DNA of 64,000 bases, taken from positions 62,001 to 126,000 of the forward strand of contig NZ_JBGJKZ010000004.1 in the NCBI RefSeq assembly GCF_041359055.1, in the 5' to 3' direction. This stretch comes from Paenalcaligenes hominis_A. GTDB taxonomy: Bacteria > Pseudomonadota > Gammaproteobacteria > Burkholderiales > Burkholderiaceae_B. A program made the translations under genes and the position numbers. Positions 25,870-34,996 of this stretch are shown piece by piece (the stretch's first letter is position 1; each line of letters begins with the position of its first letter). The notes under the pieces are model-generated. The model searched no databases and had not been told where the DNA came from. It saw only the letters and a list, made by a program, of their open reading frames with translations.

Positions 25870-27075
25870 TTAGATATCTAACAAGAGACGCTGTGGGTCT
25901 TCGAGGGCGTCTTTCATTGCTACCAAGCCAAGTACGGCTTCGCGACCATCAATAATACGGTGATCATAAGACATGGCTAAGTAGTTCATGGGGCGAATAA
26001 CCACCTGACCATTTTCAACTACAGCGCGGTCTTTTGTGGCATGAATACCTAAGATAGCAGACTGAGGTGGGTTGATAATTGGAGTAGAAAGCATAGAACC
26101 AAACACCCCACCGTTAGAGATGGAGAAGGTACCACCGGTTAAGTCTTCTAGAGCAAGCTTGCCGTCTTGGGCGCGACGACCAAAGTCAGCAATTTGCTTT
26201 TCAATGTCAGCAATAGACATTTGATCGGCGTTGCGCAAAATAGGCACGACCAAACCACGTGGGCTGCTAACAGCAATACCAATATCAAAATAGCCGTGGT
26301 AGATAATGTCTTTACCATCTACCGATGCATTCAAGATGGGGTATTTTTTCAAAGCAGCTACAGCGGCTTTTACAAAGAAAGACATAAAGCCCAGTTTTAC
26401 ACCGTGCTCTTTTTCAAAGGTATCACGGTACTGTTTGCGTAGCTCGATAACGGCTTGCATGTTGACCTCGTTAAACGTGGTCAAAATGGCGTTTTCTTGC
26501 TGGGACTGCAATAAACGCTCGGCCACGCGAGCACGTAGACGGCTCATGGGCACACGCTGTTCAGGGCGGCCATCTAATGACAAGGTAGCGGGTGCAGCAG
26601 GAGCGGCAGCCGCTTTAGGAGCACCGGCTTGAGCAGCCACGGCATCGGCTTTGGTCACGCGACCATCACGACCTGTACCAGCAACATCAGCAACCTCTAC
26701 ACCTTTTTCTGCCAAGATTTTGCTGGCAGCAGGTGAAGCAGCCGTTACGCTAGCTGCAGGAGCGGCAGCGGGTGCGGATGCGGCAGCGGGTGTTTCTTCA
26801 GGGGCTGCAGCCTGAGCAGGAGCTGCTGCTTTAGCTTCGGTATCAATACGCGCTAGAACTTCGCCAGATGTCACTGTACTGCCATCGCCTTTCACGATCT
26901 CTACGAGCACACCAGCAGAAGGAGCTGGGACTTCTAGAACGACTTTATCGGTTTCTACGTCGATTAAGATTTCATCTTGGTCAACAGCGTCGCCCGGTTG
27001 TTTTTTCCACTCGAGCAAGGTTGCCTCGGATACCGATTCGGATAACTCCGGTACTAAAATTTCAATAATAGCCAT
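25870..27075 (-). CDS. sucB: 2-oxoglutarate dehydrogenase E2 (dihydrolipoyl succinyltransferase)
   Basis: This 401-residue E2 core transfers succinyl groups to CoA. One lipoyl domain (residues 1-77) carries the lipoylation site Lys44 in VETDKVVLEV. An Ala/Pro-rich linker, a peripheral-subunit-binding domain (SPAASKILAEKGVEVADVAG) and a catalytic domain follow, with His372 and Asp376 in YDHRIIDGREAV. The low-complexity Ala/Pro linker is the usual flexible swinging arm. It lies between sucA and lpdA in the same operon. Confidence 0.97.
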   Translation of the reverse strand: MAIIEILVPELSESVSEATLLEWKKQPGDAVDQDEILIDVETDKVVLEVPAPSAGVLVEIVKGDGSTVTSGEVLARIDTEAKAAAPAQAAAPEETPAAASAPAAAPAASVTAASPAASKILAEKGVEVADVAGTGRDGRVTKADAVAAQAGAPKAAAAPAAPATLSLDGRPEQRVPMSRLRARVAERLLQSQQENAILTTFNEVNMQAVIELRKQYRDTFEKEHGVKLGFMSFFVKAAVAALKKYPILNASVDGKDIIYHGYFDIGIAVSSPRGLVVPILRNADQMSIADIEKQIADFGRRAQDGKLALEDLTGGTFSISNGGVFGSMLSTPIINPPQSAILGIHATKDRAVVENGQVVIRPMNYLAMSYDHRIIDGREAVLGLVAMKDALEDPQRLLLDI

Positions 27076-27121
27076 AATATTTTCCGTGTAATAAATGTGT
27101 CTTCGTTATGTTATTAGCGCA

Positions 27122-29992
27122 CTATCTAGAGAGCGAAAAACCTTTGATATTGTCAGCAAATGCTTGATCAATCAGCGCTTTTTGCTGTTCGTTGTGCTTG
27201 GCCAAATAGCCCACAGCAGGAGAAGATGACGCCGCACGGCCCGCATAGCTGAGCTTTTGATTTGCTGTCATGTTTTCTACTAGGTGATGCTGAATGTAGA
27301 ACCAAGCGCCTTGGTTTTGAGGTTCGTCTTGTACCCAAACCAGCTCTGTTGCGTTGGGGTATTTACGAAGCTCTTCTTGGTAGGATTTGTGCGCAAACGG
27401 GTATAACTGCTCGATACGAATCACGGCCACATCGTCTCGTTCGCGTTCGGTGCGGGCATTGATAAGATCGTAATAGACCTTGCCAGAACAAACCAACACA
27501 CGTTTTACTTTATCTGCTTTGATGTGATCTTGAGTTTCACCGATAACAGGCTTAAAGTTGCCTTCGACTAGCTCGGAAAGTGGTGAAGTAGCGGCTTTAT
27601 TACGTAACAAGGATTTTGGTGTAAGCAATACCAAAGGCTTGCGGAAAGGACGTAACATTTGACGACGCAACACATGGAAAATCTGTGCGCCCGTTGTGGG
27701 CTGAACCACTTGCATATTGTTGTCGGCGCATAACTGCAAAAAGCGCTCTAGGCGTGCTGAGGAGTGCTCAGGGCCTTGGCCTTCGTAGCCGTGCGGTAGC
27801 ATCATGGTTAAACCACAATGACGACCCCATTTGGCTTCACCCGAGGCAATAAACTGGTCAATAACGACTTGAGCACCATTTACGAAGTCACCAAACTGGG
27901 CTTCCCAAATAGTGAGTGTATTGGGCTCGGCAGAGGCATAACCGTATTCAAACGCCAACACGGCCTCCTCGGACAAGACCGAGTCAATAACAGTGAAATT
28001 GGCTTGGTTTTCGGCTACGTTTTGCAATGGAATGTAGGTACCATCGTCCCAACGCTCACGGTTTTGGTCGTGCAATACAGCATGACGGTGTACAAAGGTA
28101 CCACGGCCAGAATCCTGACCTGTAATACGTACGGTGTAGCCATTGGCTACTAGGGAAGCAAAAGCTAAGTGCTCGCCCATACCCCAGTCGATGCTTTGCT
28201 CACCACGCACCATAGCACGGCGGTCGTTCAGCATACGTTTAACTAGGGGGTGTACATTAAAGCCCTCGGGCACAGAAGTGATTTTTTCACCAATACGCGT
28301 TAACTCGGCAAGAGGCAGGCCAGTATCAGCGTGGTCTGTCCACTTGGCGTTAAGGAAAGGAGTCCAGTCTGTTGCGTACTTGTTTTTGTAATCAGTAAGC
28401 ACGGGCTCGACCGTGCGCTGACCGTCTTCCATCAGTTGACGATAGGCTTTAACCATTTCGTCGGGCTCGTTTTCAGCCAAAATGCCCTGAGCGACAAGTT
28501 TGTCTGCATAGAGCTTGCGTGTACCTGGGTGCTGAGCAACCGCTTTGTACATTAAAGGCTGGGTGAGCGATGGGGTGTCTTGTTCGTTGTGACCGAGCTT
28601 GCGGTAACAAACTAGATCGATCACTACGTCATGACGGAATGTTTGGCGATAGTCCAACGCCAGCTGCGTAACAAAAGCTACCGCCTCTGGATCATCCGCG
28701 TTGACGTGGAACACAGGGGCTTCGATCATTTTTACTACGTCCGTACAATACAGCGTGGAGCGTGTATCGCGTGGGTCGGAAGTAGTAAAACCAATTTGGT
28801 TATTGATAACAATATGTAGCGTACCGCCGGTACCGTAACCGCGAGTTTGGGCTAGGTTAAGGGTTTCCATTACCACGCCCTGACCTGCAAACGCGGCATC
28901 ACCATGCACAAGCACAGGTAAAACCTGTTCGCCTGCAGCATCGCCACGACGGTCTTGGCGAGCACGGGTGCTGCCCTCGACCACAGGGTTGACGATTTCT
29001 AGGTGGGAGGGGTTAAACGCTAGTGACAAATGAACCGCGCCACCACGTGCAGATAGGTCGCTGGAGAAACCGTTGTGGTATTTTACGTCACCATCGGTAA
29101 GGTTTTCAGCGTGCTTTCCTTCGAATTCGGCAAACAAGTCGGCGGGCATTTTACCCATGATATTAACCAACATGTTTAAACGGCCACGGTGAGCCATACC
29201 GACAATAACTTCTTGGACGCCTAGGTCGCTACCGTGGTTAACCACCTCGTCCATACATGCGATAAAGCTTTCGCCCCCTTCAAGGGAGAAACGCTTTTGA
29301 CCTACGTATTTGGTATGCAAGAAACGCTCTAGGCCTTCGGCTTCGGTGAGCTGCTGCAAGATGTTGCGCTTTTGATCGGCGCTGAAATCCATACGACCAT
29401 GGACTGACTCTAGACGCTCTTGGATCCAGCGCTTTGCGACTGGATCAGACATATACATGAACTCTGCACCAATAGTTTGACAATAGGTGTCACGCAATGC
29501 TTTGAGCATATCGCGCAACGTCATGGTGTCTGATTTGGTGAAGTAGGTGTTGGTAGCGGAGTAGACTTGATCGAGATCGGCCTCGGTTAGGCCATAAAAA
29601 GCAGGATCGAGTTCAGCATAGGCGGCTCGCTCGGTTCGTTTTAGGGGGTCTAGAGCCGCTAGACGCGCGCCTAAAGAGCGGTAAGCCGCGATTAGAGATT
29701 GAACAGAAACTTGTTTGGTCGCTACGGAAAGATCCGGAGCACCTGTACGCACAGCTAAGGCATTGGCTTTAGCGCGCTCTGCAAAGGATTGAATAATAGG
29801 GCTATGCGCTTGATCACGCGTAGCTTCTTTACCGTCCGTTGCAGGTAGATGTTGGAGTTGATCAAAATAATCTCGCCACTCAGATGGAACTGAGGATGGA
29901 TTATCCAGATATAGCTCGTACAGTTCTTCGACATAAGTCGCATTTGAACCAAAAAGGTACGAGGTAGATTGCAGTTCAGTTTGCGATGACAT
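27122..29992 (-). CDS. sucA: 2-oxoglutarate dehydrogenase E1
   Basis: This 956-residue thiamine diphosphate enzyme decarboxylates 2-oxoglutarate and starts the sucA-sucB-lpdA operon. The N-terminal segment SYLFGSNATYVEELYELYL is the E2-binding helix of OdhA/SucA. Cofactor-binding and active-site segments are clear in GMAHRGRLNMLVN, FNPSHLEIVNPVVEGS, HGDAAFAGQGVV and the C-terminal transketolase region (DSVLSEEAVLAFEYGYAS). Length matches the family (about 930-955). A distinctive leader with three GGTGAAGC copies precedes the ATG, and a candidate GntR operator lies further upstream. Confidence 0.97.
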   Translation of the reverse strand: MSSQTELQSTSYLFGSNATYVEELYELYLDNPSSVPSEWRDYFDQLQHLPATDGKEATRDQAHSPIIQSFAERAKANALAVRTGAPDLSVATKQVSVQSLIAAYRSLGARLAALDPLKRTERAAYAELDPAFYGLTEADLDQVYSATNTYFTKSDTMTLRDMLKALRDTYCQTIGAEFMYMSDPVAKRWIQERLESVHGRMDFSADQKRNILQQLTEAEGLERFLHTKYVGQKRFSLEGGESFIACMDEVVNHGSDLGVQEVIVGMAHRGRLNMLVNIMGKMPADLFAEFEGKHAENLTDGDVKYHNGFSSDLSARGGAVHLSLAFNPSHLEIVNPVVEGSTRARQDRRGDAAGEQVLPVLVHGDAAFAGQGVVMETLNLAQTRGYGTGGTLHIVINNQIGFTTSDPRDTRSTLYCTDVVKMIEAPVFHVNADDPEAVAFVTQLALDYRQTFRHDVVIDLVCYRKLGHNEQDTPSLTQPLMYKAVAQHPGTRKLYADKLVAQGILAENEPDEMVKAYRQLMEDGQRTVEPVLTDYKNKYATDWTPFLNAKWTDHADTGLPLAELTRIGEKITSVPEGFNVHPLVKRMLNDRRAMVRGEQSIDWGMGEHLAFASLVANGYTVRITGQDSGRGTFVHRHAVLHDQNRERWDDGTYIPLQNVAENQANFTVIDSVLSEEAVLAFEYGYASAEPNTLTIWEAQFGDFVNGAQVVIDQFIASGEAKWGRHCGLTMMLPHGYEGQGPEHSSARLERFLQLCADNNMQVVQPTTGAQIFHVLRRQMLRPFRKPLVLLTPKSLLRNKAATSPLSELVEGNFKPVIGETQDHIKADKVKRVLVCSGKVYYDLINARTERERDDVAVIRIEQLYPFAHKSYQEELRKYPNATELVWVQDEPQNQGAWFYIQHHLVENMTANQKLSYAGRAASSSPAVGYLAKHNEQQKALIDQAFADNIKGFSLSR

Positions 29993-30110
29993 AGTTATAA
30001 CGCTTCACCTATATGGATGCTTCACCCATCTTGATGCAGGAAAACCTTCCGCGACACGGCTTCACCGGTTAGCGGATAGCAGAGCAGAAGGCACGTAACG
30101 CCTTTCACAG
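29993..30110 (-). ncRNA. Structured 5' leader of sucA (candidate sucA RNA motif)
   Basis: In sense orientation the leader folds by inspection into a hairpin AAGGC/GCCTT (30088-30104), then a two-part hairpin CCGC/GCGG enclosing CGG-TGAAG-CCG (30049-30075), then a short GATG/CATC hairpin with loop GGTGAAG (30016-30030). The octamer GGTGAAGC occurs three times (complement at 30059-30066, 30019-30026, 30002-30009). The first two sit in hairpin loops and the third is just before the start codon. A conserved sucA leader RNA of unknown ligand is known from Burkholderiales; identity with it here is inferred from position and lineage only. Confidence 0.5.
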
Positions 30111-30143
30111 CGATTCTATTCAGTATATATCACTAAAGGCCTA

Positions 30144-30173
30144 GTTGTATCTTAGCAAAGAGAAAATGTTCAA
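30144..30173 (-). promoter_or_regulatory. Candidate sucA promoter
   Basis: On the minus strand TTGAAC (30168-30173) is followed after 18 bases by TACAAC (30144-30149), or after 17 by ATACAA. The -35 element starts two bases from the end of the CTTATATAAG palindrome, the same order as at acnB. The -10 element is weak. Confidence 0.35.
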
Positions 30174-30189
30174 CTCTTATATAAGTGTT
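30172..30189. promoter_or_regulatory. CTTATATAAG palindrome between sucA and maeB (candidate GntR operator)
   Basis: The 10-bp core CTTATATAAG is at 30176-30185. Flanking AAC and GTT at one base distance extend the dyad to about 18 bp. Two more copies of the same core occur in front of mdh/gntR and acnB. The remainder of the gap to maeB (30190-30332) has a TATATA stretch at 30246 but no convincing -35 partner, and otherwise nothing I recognise. Confidence 0.6.
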
Positions 30190-30332
30190 GGCATTTACGA
30201 ACAAATTACATGGTGCGTCGCAGCATGTAAAAGCTGTGATTTCAGTATATAAAGAGACTCTACACACGTAGCAGATACTACAGGTTAGAATTAGTTTTAT
30301 TGTTTTGATTTATCACTCAGGAGCATTCCAAC

Positions 30333-32633
30333 ATGGAAGCCAAATCAGATCTAGCTCAACGCGCGCTGGATTACCACGCCCACCCTACACCAGGCAAAAT
30401 TTCTGTTGTACCCACTAAAACATTAGCCGATGCAGACGACTTATCGCTTGCATATTCTCCTGGTGTTGCTTTTGCTTGTATGGCTATTCACGAAGATGGT
30501 GACGAGGCCGCTGCCAAATACACGTCTCGCGCTAACCTTGTGGGTGTCATCAGCAATGGTACAGCGGTGCTTGGTTTAGGCAATATCGGTCCTTTGGCCT
30601 CCAAACCGGTAATGGAAGGTAAAGGCTGCTTATTCAAAAAATTTGCTGGCATTGATGTATTTGATATTGAACTAGCAGAAAACGACCCAGAAAAACTAGT
30701 CGATATTATTGCTGCCATGGAACCCACTTTAGGCGGCATTAACCTCGAAGACATCAAAGCACCTGAGTGTTTCTACATAGAAACCGAATTACGCAAACGT
30801 ATGAAGATCCCGGTCTTCCACGATGACCAACACGGTACAGCTATTATTGCCTCAGCTGCTATTATTAACGGCCTCGAAGTCGTCAACAAGAAAATCAATG
30901 AAGTTCGTTTGGTTTGTTCTGGCGCGGGTGCAGCAGCTATTGCATGTTTAAATTTGCTCGTGAATCTCGGTCTACCACGTGAAAATATTTTTGTTAGCGA
31001 TTCGCGCGGTATTATCTGGAAAGGCCGCGAAGACAATATGGAGCACCATAAAGCTGAGTTTGCGCAAGACACCGAGTTCCGTACACTGGCCGATGCAGTC
31101 AATGGTGCAGATATTTTCTTAGGTTGCTCTGGTCCCGGCTTGCTTACCCCCGAAATGCTGCTCACCATGAATGAGCGCCCTCTAGTTTTGGCTTTGGCTA
31201 ACCCCGACCCAGAAATCCGTCCTGAAGTTGCTAAAGCCACTCGTCCTGATGTGGTCATTGCTACCGGACGTTCGGACTACCCAAACCAAGTCAATAACGT
31301 TCTTTGTTTCCCCTTTATTTTCCGCGGTGCTTTAGATTGTGGTGCCACTGAAATTAACGAAGAAATGAAGCGCGCTTGTGTTGAGGCCATTGCACATCTT
31401 GCTCGCGAAGAACAATACGATGACGTCAATAGCGACACAGACACCGACTTAGGTTTTGGTCCAGAATACATTATCCCCAAACCCTTCGATCCACGCTTAA
31501 TTGCACGTATTGCGCCTGCCGTAGCTAAAGCCGCTATGGAAACCGGAGTAGCTAGCCGCCCTATCGAAGACCTCGAGGCATACCGTCAGCGCCTCATCGC
31601 CATGACCTATCGCTCTGGTGCGTTAATGCGCCCCTTGTTCAAGCAAGCCAAAGAGCTTACTGATCTAAAACGTGTTATTTACGCCGATGGTGAAGACGAG
31701 CGCGTGTTGCGTGCAGCCCAGACCGTGGTTGACGAAAAACTAGCCTACCCTATCTTGGTGGGTCGTCCTTCTGTGATTGAAATGCGTATCAAACGCTATG
31801 GTTTGCGTTTGCAGGCTGGCGTTAACTTTGAAATTGTAGACCCTGAAGACGACTACCGCTTTAATGAAACCTGGCAAGCCTACTACCAAATCAAAGGTCG
31901 CGAAGGCGTTACCCCTGAAATTGCCAAAGCCTTGGTGCGTAAGCACAACACCTTAATTGGCGCTATGCTTATTCGTCGTGGCGATGCTGATGCCATGATT
32001 TGTGGTGTTACCACTCGCTTTGATCATCAGCTAGTTCACGTCGATGAAATCATTGGTCGTAAAGACGACGCTTCTGTTTTCGCCGCTATGAATGCACTAA
32101 TGCTACCCACACAAAATATTTTTGTGTGTGATACGCATGTAAATGAAAACCCTAGCGCCGAAGAAATCGCTGATATCACCCTGATGGCTGCTGAAAAAGT
32201 CCGACAGTTCGGCTTGGTACCCCGTGTAGCGTTGCTTTCGCACTCTAACTTTGGCAGTCGCTCTACCGAGTCTTCTCGTAAAATGGCCTTAGCACGTCAA
32301 TTAATCATTGAGCGTGCGCCCGATTTGGAAATCGACGGTGAAATGCATGCTGACTCTGCCCTGTCTAACCGCATTCGTTTTAAAGCGCACCCCGACTCTA
32401 CCCTAACGGCACCAGCCAACCTGCTTATTACGCCAAACCTAGACGCGGGCAATATCACTTACAATATCTTAAAAATGGCAGGCAGTAACGGTGTTGCAAT
32501 GGGCCCTATTTTATTAGGTGCTGCACGTCCAGTGCATATTCTTACCACGAGCACAACTACACGTCGTATTATTAATATGACTGCTATTGCTGCTCTTGAA
32601 GCCACCGAACTGGCCCAACAGGAACAAGCCTAA
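30333..32633 (+). CDS. maeB: NADP-dependent malic enzyme (MaeB type, with phosphotransacetylase-like domain)
   Basis: This 766-residue protein decarboxylates malate to pyruvate, producing NADPH. The malic enzyme domain (residues 1 to about 425) contains LAYSPGVAFACM, the FHDDQHGTAII motif and a Rossmann part with SGAGAAAIACLNLL. The C-terminal third (from about 430) is a phosphotransacetylase-like domain (VIYADGEDERVLRAAQTVVDEKLAYPILVGRP), usually regulatory and not known to be catalytic in MaeB. AGGAG precedes the start. It is divergent from sucA and shares the palindrome-bearing intergenic region. A bidirectional terminator separates it from convergent gltA. Confidence 0.96.
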   Translation: MEAKSDLAQRALDYHAHPTPGKISVVPTKTLADADDLSLAYSPGVAFACMAIHEDGDEAAAKYTSRANLVGVISNGTAVLGLGNIGPLASKPVMEGKGCLFKKFAGIDVFDIELAENDPEKLVDIIAAMEPTLGGINLEDIKAPECFYIETELRKRMKIPVFHDDQHGTAIIASAAIINGLEVVNKKINEVRLVCSGAGAAAIACLNLLVNLGLPRENIFVSDSRGIIWKGREDNMEHHKAEFAQDTEFRTLADAVNGADIFLGCSGPGLLTPEMLLTMNERPLVLALANPDPEIRPEVAKATRPDVVIATGRSDYPNQVNNVLCFPFIFRGALDCGATEINEEMKRACVEAIAHLAREEQYDDVNSDTDTDLGFGPEYIIPKPFDPRLIARIAPAVAKAAMETGVASRPIEDLEAYRQRLIAMTYRSGALMRPLFKQAKELTDLKRVIYADGEDERVLRAAQTVVDEKLAYPILVGRPSVIEMRIKRYGLRLQAGVNFEIVDPEDDYRFNETWQAYYQIKGREGVTPEIAKALVRKHNTLIGAMLIRRGDADAMICGVTTRFDHQLVHVDEIIGRKDDASVFAAMNALMLPTQNIFVCDTHVNENPSAEEIADITLMAAEKVRQFGLVPRVALLSHSNFGSRSTESSRKMALARQLIIERAPDLEIDGEMHADSALSNRIRFKAHPDSTLTAPANLLITPNLDAGNITYNILKMAGSNGVAMGPILLGAARPVHILTTSTTTRRIINMTAIAALEATELAQQEQA

Positions 32634-32647
32634 GCCATACGTTCAAT

Positions 32648-32678
32648 AAAAAACGCTCCTACAAGGAGCGTTTTTTTA
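32648..32678. terminator. Bidirectional terminator between maeB and gltA
   Basis: AAAAAACGCTCCT and AGGAGCGTTTTTTT pair around a short loop; A and T tracts on both sides allow termination on both strands. Confidence 0.92.
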
Positions 32679-32690
32679 TGCGATGTATAA

Positions 32691-33983
32691 TTATATATCG
32701 CGAGCCGCGTAGCCAGTGTAAAGCTGACGAGGACGACCAATTTTGTAGTTAGGATCTGAAATCATCTCATCCCACTGGGCAATCCAACCCACAGTACGTG
32801 CCAAAGCAAAAATACCTGTGAATAGCTCGGTAGGAATACCAATCGCACGTTGCACAATACCGGAGTAGAAGTCTACGTTGGGGTAGAGTTTACGCTGAAC
32901 AAAGTAGTCGTCTTCGAGTGCTATACGCTCTAGCTCCATAGCGAGCTTGAACAATGGGTCGTTTTCTAAACCAAGCGCCTCGAGCACCTCTTTACATGTT
33001 TCTTGCATGAGCTTAGCGCGAGGATCGTAGTTTTTATATACACGATGACCAAAGCCCATGAGACGCACGCCAGAAGACTTGTCTTTGACTTTTTCCATGA
33101 ACTGACCCACGGTTTCCAAACCGCCATTGGCTTGAATTTGCTCGAGCATGTTTAAACAAGCTTCATTAGCACCACCGTGAGCAGGACCCCATAAACACGC
33201 AATACCCGCAGAAATCGCGGCATAGGGGTTTGTGCCAGAGGAACCACATAAACGAACAGTAGACGTCGAAGCATTTTGTTCGTGGTCAGCATGAAGAATG
33301 AAGATACGATCTAGAGCACGCTCCACCACTTCGTTGACCTGGTAGTCTTCGCAAGGTGTACCAAACATCATGCGCAAAAAGTTGCCTGTATAAGACAGAT
33401 CATTTTTGGGGTACATGAAAGGCTGATCTACCCCGAACTTGTACGCCAAAGCCACTAAGGTTGGCATTTTGGCAATTAAGCGAATAGCAGAAATGCGGCG
33501 ATGCTCTGGATTTGTGATATCAGTCGAGTCATGATAGAACGCAGACATAGCGCCAACCATACCGGTCAGTATTGCCATTGGGTGCGCATCAGCACGGAAA
33601 CCACGCATAAAGCTGTGCATCTGCTGCTTGACCATGGTGTGCTGCATTACCGTTTCATTAAACGCTTGTCTTTCCTCAGCGTTTGGTAATTCACCATTTA
33701 GCAATAAATAGCTTACCTCAAGGAAATCGCAGTTTTTAGCAAGCTGCTCGATGGGGTAACCACGATACAACAACTGACCCTTATCCCCATCAATATAGGT
33801 AATCGCTGACTCGGTTGAAGCGGTCGCCATAAAGCCTGGGTCGTAGGTAAACATATCTGTTTGACCGTAGAGCTTGCGTATGTCGATGACATCGGGACCG
33901 ATCGTTCCTTTGTAAACAGGAAGTTCTATTGCAGGGGTAGCGTCTGAAAACGACAGCGTCGCTTTTTTGTCTGACAGTTCCAT
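32691..33983 (-). CDS. gltA: Citrate synthase (type II, hexameric)
   Basis: This 430-residue enzyme condenses oxaloacetate and acetyl-CoA. I choose ATG 33983, preceded by AAGGA; a GTG at 34004 would overlap sdhE and add seven unlikely residues. Catalytic-region motifs are LHADHEQNASTSTVRLCGSSGTNPYAA and GFGHRVYKNYDPRA. The length and the N-terminal domain (PAIELPVYKGTIGPDVIDI) fit the NADH-sensitive type II enzyme. It is the last gene of sdhCDAB-sdhE-gltA. A second citrate-synthase paralogue lies at 39749-40897. Confidence 0.96.
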   Translation of the reverse strand: MELSDKKATLSFSDATPAIELPVYKGTIGPDVIDIRKLYGQTDMFTYDPGFMATASTESAITYIDGDKGQLLYRGYPIEQLAKNCDFLEVSYLLLNGELPNAEERQAFNETVMQHTMVKQQMHSFMRGFRADAHPMAILTGMVGAMSAFYHDSTDITNPEHRRISAIRLIAKMPTLVALAYKFGVDQPFMYPKNDLSYTGNFLRMMFGTPCEDYQVNEVVERALDRIFILHADHEQNASTSTVRLCGSSGTNPYAAISAGIACLWGPAHGGANEACLNMLEQIQANGGLETVGQFMEKVKDKSSGVRLMGFGHRVYKNYDPRAKLMQETCKEVLEALGLENDPLFKLAMELERIALEDDYFVQRKLYPNVDFYSGIVQRAIGIPTELFTGIFALARTVGWIAQWDEMISDPNYKIGRPRQLYTGYAARDI

Positions 33984-34000
33984 TTTGCTTTCCTTAAAAA

Positions 34001-34261
34001 TCACAGCGATCGCATGATTGCGACCAAACGATGAATATCTGGGCTGTCGTACTCGCCCTGAGGTTCAGAACGGGCTAACAACACGTCCAAAAGATCATAA
34101 TCGCCCATCAAAAACAAGCGATCCAAAGCGGTAACGTCAACATCAGTTAGTTCCGCTTCATACTTATCCAAAAACCGCGTCACGATCAAATCGTTTTCAA
34201 GTAATCCGCGGCGAGCACGCCAACGTAAGCGGGCTCGTTCTAACTGAGTTAACGTTCTCAT
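34001..34261 (-). CDS. sdhE: FAD assembly factor SdhE
   Basis: This 86-residue protein (DUF339/YgfY, Sdh5) promotes covalent flavinylation of SdhA. The conserved RRGLLEND (RGxxE motif, about residues 18-25) is the flavin-attachment determinant, followed by FLDKYEAELTDVD. It lies nine bases after sdhB, and its stop codon is 17 bases before the gltA ATG. Position between sdhB and gltA is the usual betaproteobacterial order. Confidence 0.95.
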   Translation of the reverse strand: MRTLTQLERARLRWRARRGLLENDLIVTRFLDKYEAELTDVDVTALDRLFLMGDYDLLDVLLARSEPQGEYDSPDIHRLVAIMRSL

Positions 34262-34270
34262 TTCCTACCC

Positions 34271-34984
34271 TTATACGGTTCTACGTACCAACATTTCCTT
34301 GATTTTGCCAATCGCATGCGAAGGATTTAAGCCTTTAGGACACACATCGGTACAGTTCATAATGGTGTGACAGCGGAATAGGCGGTAGGGATCTTCGAGA
34401 TTATCCAAACGTTCACCTGTGGCTTGATCGCGTGAATCTGCAATAAAGCGATAGGCTTGAAGCAAACCTGCTGGACCAACGAACTTATCAGGGTTCCACC
34501 AAAATGATGGACATGATGTTGAACAACATGCACATAAAATACACTCGTATAAACCATCGAGTTCTTCACGTGCCTCGGGTGTTTGTAAACGCTCTTTTTC
34601 AGGAGGAGGCGTATCGTTAATAAGATACGGCTTCACTGAATGGTACTGATCGAAGAAATGCGTCATATCAACGATCAGGTCACGCACCACCGGCAAACCA
34701 GGTAATGGACGCAACACAATGGGTTGCTTGAGCTCGTTTAGGTTAGTGGTACAGGCCAAGCCGTTTTTACCATTGATGTTCATGGCATCGGAGCCACAAA
34801 CCCCCTCACGGCAAGAGCGGCGAATAGAAAGGCTATCATCCACCTTGTTTTTGATGCGAACCAAAGCATCCAACAACATTTTATCGGTTGGCTCAAGCTC
34901 GACCTCTAGCTTTTGCATATAAGGACGTTCGTCCTTATCGGGGTCGTAGCGATAAATTTCAAATTTAAGTACGCGTTTGCTCAT
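34271..34984 (-). CDS. sdhB: Succinate dehydrogenase iron-sulfur subunit
   Basis: This 237-residue subunit passes electrons from FADH2 to ubiquinone. The [2Fe-2S] ligands lie in SCREGVCGSDAMNINGKNGLAC, the [4Fe-4S] ligands in CILCACCSTSCPSFWWNP, and the [3Fe-4S] and last ligands in CHTIMNCTDVCPKGLNP. All expected cysteines are present. It lies 12 bases after sdhA. Confidence 0.97.
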   Translation of the reverse strand: MSKRVLKFEIYRYDPDKDERPYMQKLEVELEPTDKMLLDALVRIKNKVDDSLSIRRSCREGVCGSDAMNINGKNGLACTTNLNELKQPIVLRPLPGLPVVRDLIVDMTHFFDQYHSVKPYLINDTPPPEKERLQTPEAREELDGLYECILCACCSTSCPSFWWNPDKFVGPAGLLQAYRFIADSRDQATGERLDNLEDPYRLFRCHTIMNCTDVCPKGLNPSHAIGKIKEMLVRRTV

Positions 34985-34996
34985 CGTAATACCTAC

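Noticed and set aside
33984..34004. Upstream GTG start of gltA
   Set aside because: It overlaps the sdhE stop codon and ignores the good AAGGA-spaced ATG at 33983.
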